Assembly: GCA_964007475.1 (NCBI GenBank) | Contig: OZ023275.1 | Location: 17,339,829-17,403,828, forward strand | Reading direction: 5' to 3' | DNA length: 64,000 nucleotides | Source of the DNA: Hybos culiciformis | Taxonomy: Eukaryota > Arthropoda > Insecta > Diptera > Hybotidae | Shown here: piece after piece, positions 63,324 through 64,000 of the stretch | How the letters are laid out: every line of letters begins with the position of its first letter | Position numbering within the stretch: position 1 is the stretch's first letter | Program-made: the position numbers and the translations under genes | The notes under the pieces: generated by a model | What the model was told of the DNA's origin: nothing | The model's input: the letters and a program-made list of their open reading frames with translations, nothing else | Database searches by the model: none

Positions 63324-64000
63324 TTACAGCTCGGCCAATCTGGATTTGGGATCGTCCTCGATTCCATTGGATTCGTCTTCTTCTTCATCATCAGGCTCTA
63401 ATATACACCATTTCTTTATTTTATCCGATGCGTATATACCGGAGTATGATCGTACTTTTCGAGGTGCGCCAGGAATGTCTTCAATGAGGTATCTATCGTT
63501 ATTTAATACTTTGATTATCACATACGGCCCTTTATATTTCGGTTGTATTTTCTTAGGCTGACCAGTATTACCAGGTTCGCATTCAACTACAACTAAATCA
63601 TCGATTTGATAGGATGTTGGAGGTTTATGCTTTGCATCATATCTTGCTTTCCACATCAGCCGTGTCATATTAATATTTTCACACGCTTTGGTTCGGATTT
63701 CGTCAATTGATAATTCGTGATCGATAACTTCATCATGAATGTGTAATATTATTTTGTTTTTCAACGTATCTCGGGGTGTAAATTGAAATACTATATCATG
63801 TGGACTGCATTTTGTGGTTGATGATACCATCGTATTTAGGGACCATTGAATATTCTTTAAACTATTATCCCACTTTCGCTCAGTTATTGTTGATGTTGCA
63901 ATTGCATTCGTGAGAGTTCGGTTTACCCGCTCAATCTGACCATTAGCTCTGGGTGTTCGGACAGCTACCTTGATGTGTTGTATGACATTTTCTTTACAGT
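63324..64000 (-). CDS. Ty3/gypsy retrotransposon pol, integrase C-terminal part (5' end beyond the window)
   Basis: This open reading runs from the window edge to a TAA-type stop at 63324, about 225 codons. Near the edge it has VAVRTPRANGQIERVNRTL, whose Glu in QIER is the third residue of the DDE integrase site. Later comes KYKGPYVIIKVLNNDRYLIE, the GPY/F module that follows the integrase core in many Ty3/gypsy elements, and a very acidic tail (EPDDEEEDESNG). The product would insert the element's cDNA into the chromosome. No stop or frameshift is seen in the visible part, so the copy may be young. The plus-strand ORFs over it are shadows. The rest of pol and gag lie at higher coordinates, outside the window. 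Confidence 0.92.
   Translation of the reverse strand, partial: CKENVIQHIKVAVRTPRANGQIERVNRTLTNAIATSTITERKWDNSLKNIQWSLNTMVSSTTKCSPHDIVFQFTPRDTLKNKIILHIHDEVIDHELSIDEIRTKACENINMTRLMWKARYDAKHKPPTSYQIDDLVVVECEPGNTGQPKKIQPKYKGPYVIIKVLNNDRYLIEDIPGAPRKVRSYSGIYASDKIKKWCILEPDDEEEDESNGIEDDPKSRLAEL

Noticed and set aside
1..64000. tRNA genes, rRNA genes, CRISPR arrays, bacterial operons
   Set aside because: I looked for cloverleaf A/B-box patterns, rRNA-like blocks and spaced direct repeats and found none. The tandem repeats present are contiguous satellites.

Overview
This window is eukaryotic, very AT-rich, intron-dominated DNA, most likely from an insect. The evidence is GU-AG exons with T-rich acceptors, many insect-type transposon remnants (LINE, Ty3/gypsy, hAT and other TIR elements), long A/T runs and TA microsatellites. 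I cannot fix the order; the tetranucleotide style would suit a hemipteran or another AT-rich insect genome. There is no bacterial gene organisation: most long ORFs in the window are chance ORFs in intron sequence.

Main gene: one minus-strand gene appears to span at least 57 kb, from about 61.2 kb down to 3.9 kb, possibly 0.9 kb, and to run off the low-coordinate edge. Its coding exons are small islands: 61194-61089, 60571-60469, 59700-59612 (less sure), 56142-56080, 43841-43105, 25407-25228, 6927-6706 (present twice, again at 4126-3905), and a candidate at 944-896. Nearly all internal exons start with one leftover base and end with two, so many combinations keep the frame. Two N-termini are likely, one from 61.2 kb and one from a large exon at 43.8 kb with its own promoter-like sequence. 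The encoded protein is Ser/Arg/Lys/Asn-rich, disordered, and carries several basophilic-kinase-like sites. I do not recognise the family.

Inside the 17.7-kb intron between the 43.1-kb and 25.4-kb exons, almost at its midpoint, lies a textbook recursive splice site (long pyrimidine tract, CAG directly followed by GTAAG) with a second donor 38 nt downstream. This is the most interesting regulatory signal in the window.

The 3.8-9.2 kb region is a near-perfect 2.6-kb direct duplication flush with a 200-N gap. It is probably an uncollapsed assembly overlap, and it doubles one exon and two MITEs.

Other genes: a 58-codon minus-strand ORF at 47.3-47.5 kb and a plus-strand terminal-exon-like segment at 36.05-36.13 kb (perhaps joined to 30.59-30.65 kb) look coding but are unidentified. 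The right end (62.9-64.0 kb) is the integrase C-terminus and probable 3' LTR of a Ty3/gypsy retrotransposon on the minus strand.

Repeats: long-TIR MITEs at 2.87-3.49, 4.32-5.37 and 5.41-5.67 kb; a hAT MITE with a perfect 8-bp target duplication at 46.28-46.66 kb; a GTAATT-rich TIR element at 61.65-62.22 kb; a composite hairpin plus minisatellite element in two copies (32.8 and 38.4 kb); two fragments of one LINE family in opposite orientations (1.0-1.9 and 26.6-26.8 kb); a relic IS630/Tc1-type transposase beside a decamer satellite at 37.2 kb. I see no rRNA, tRNA or CRISPR.
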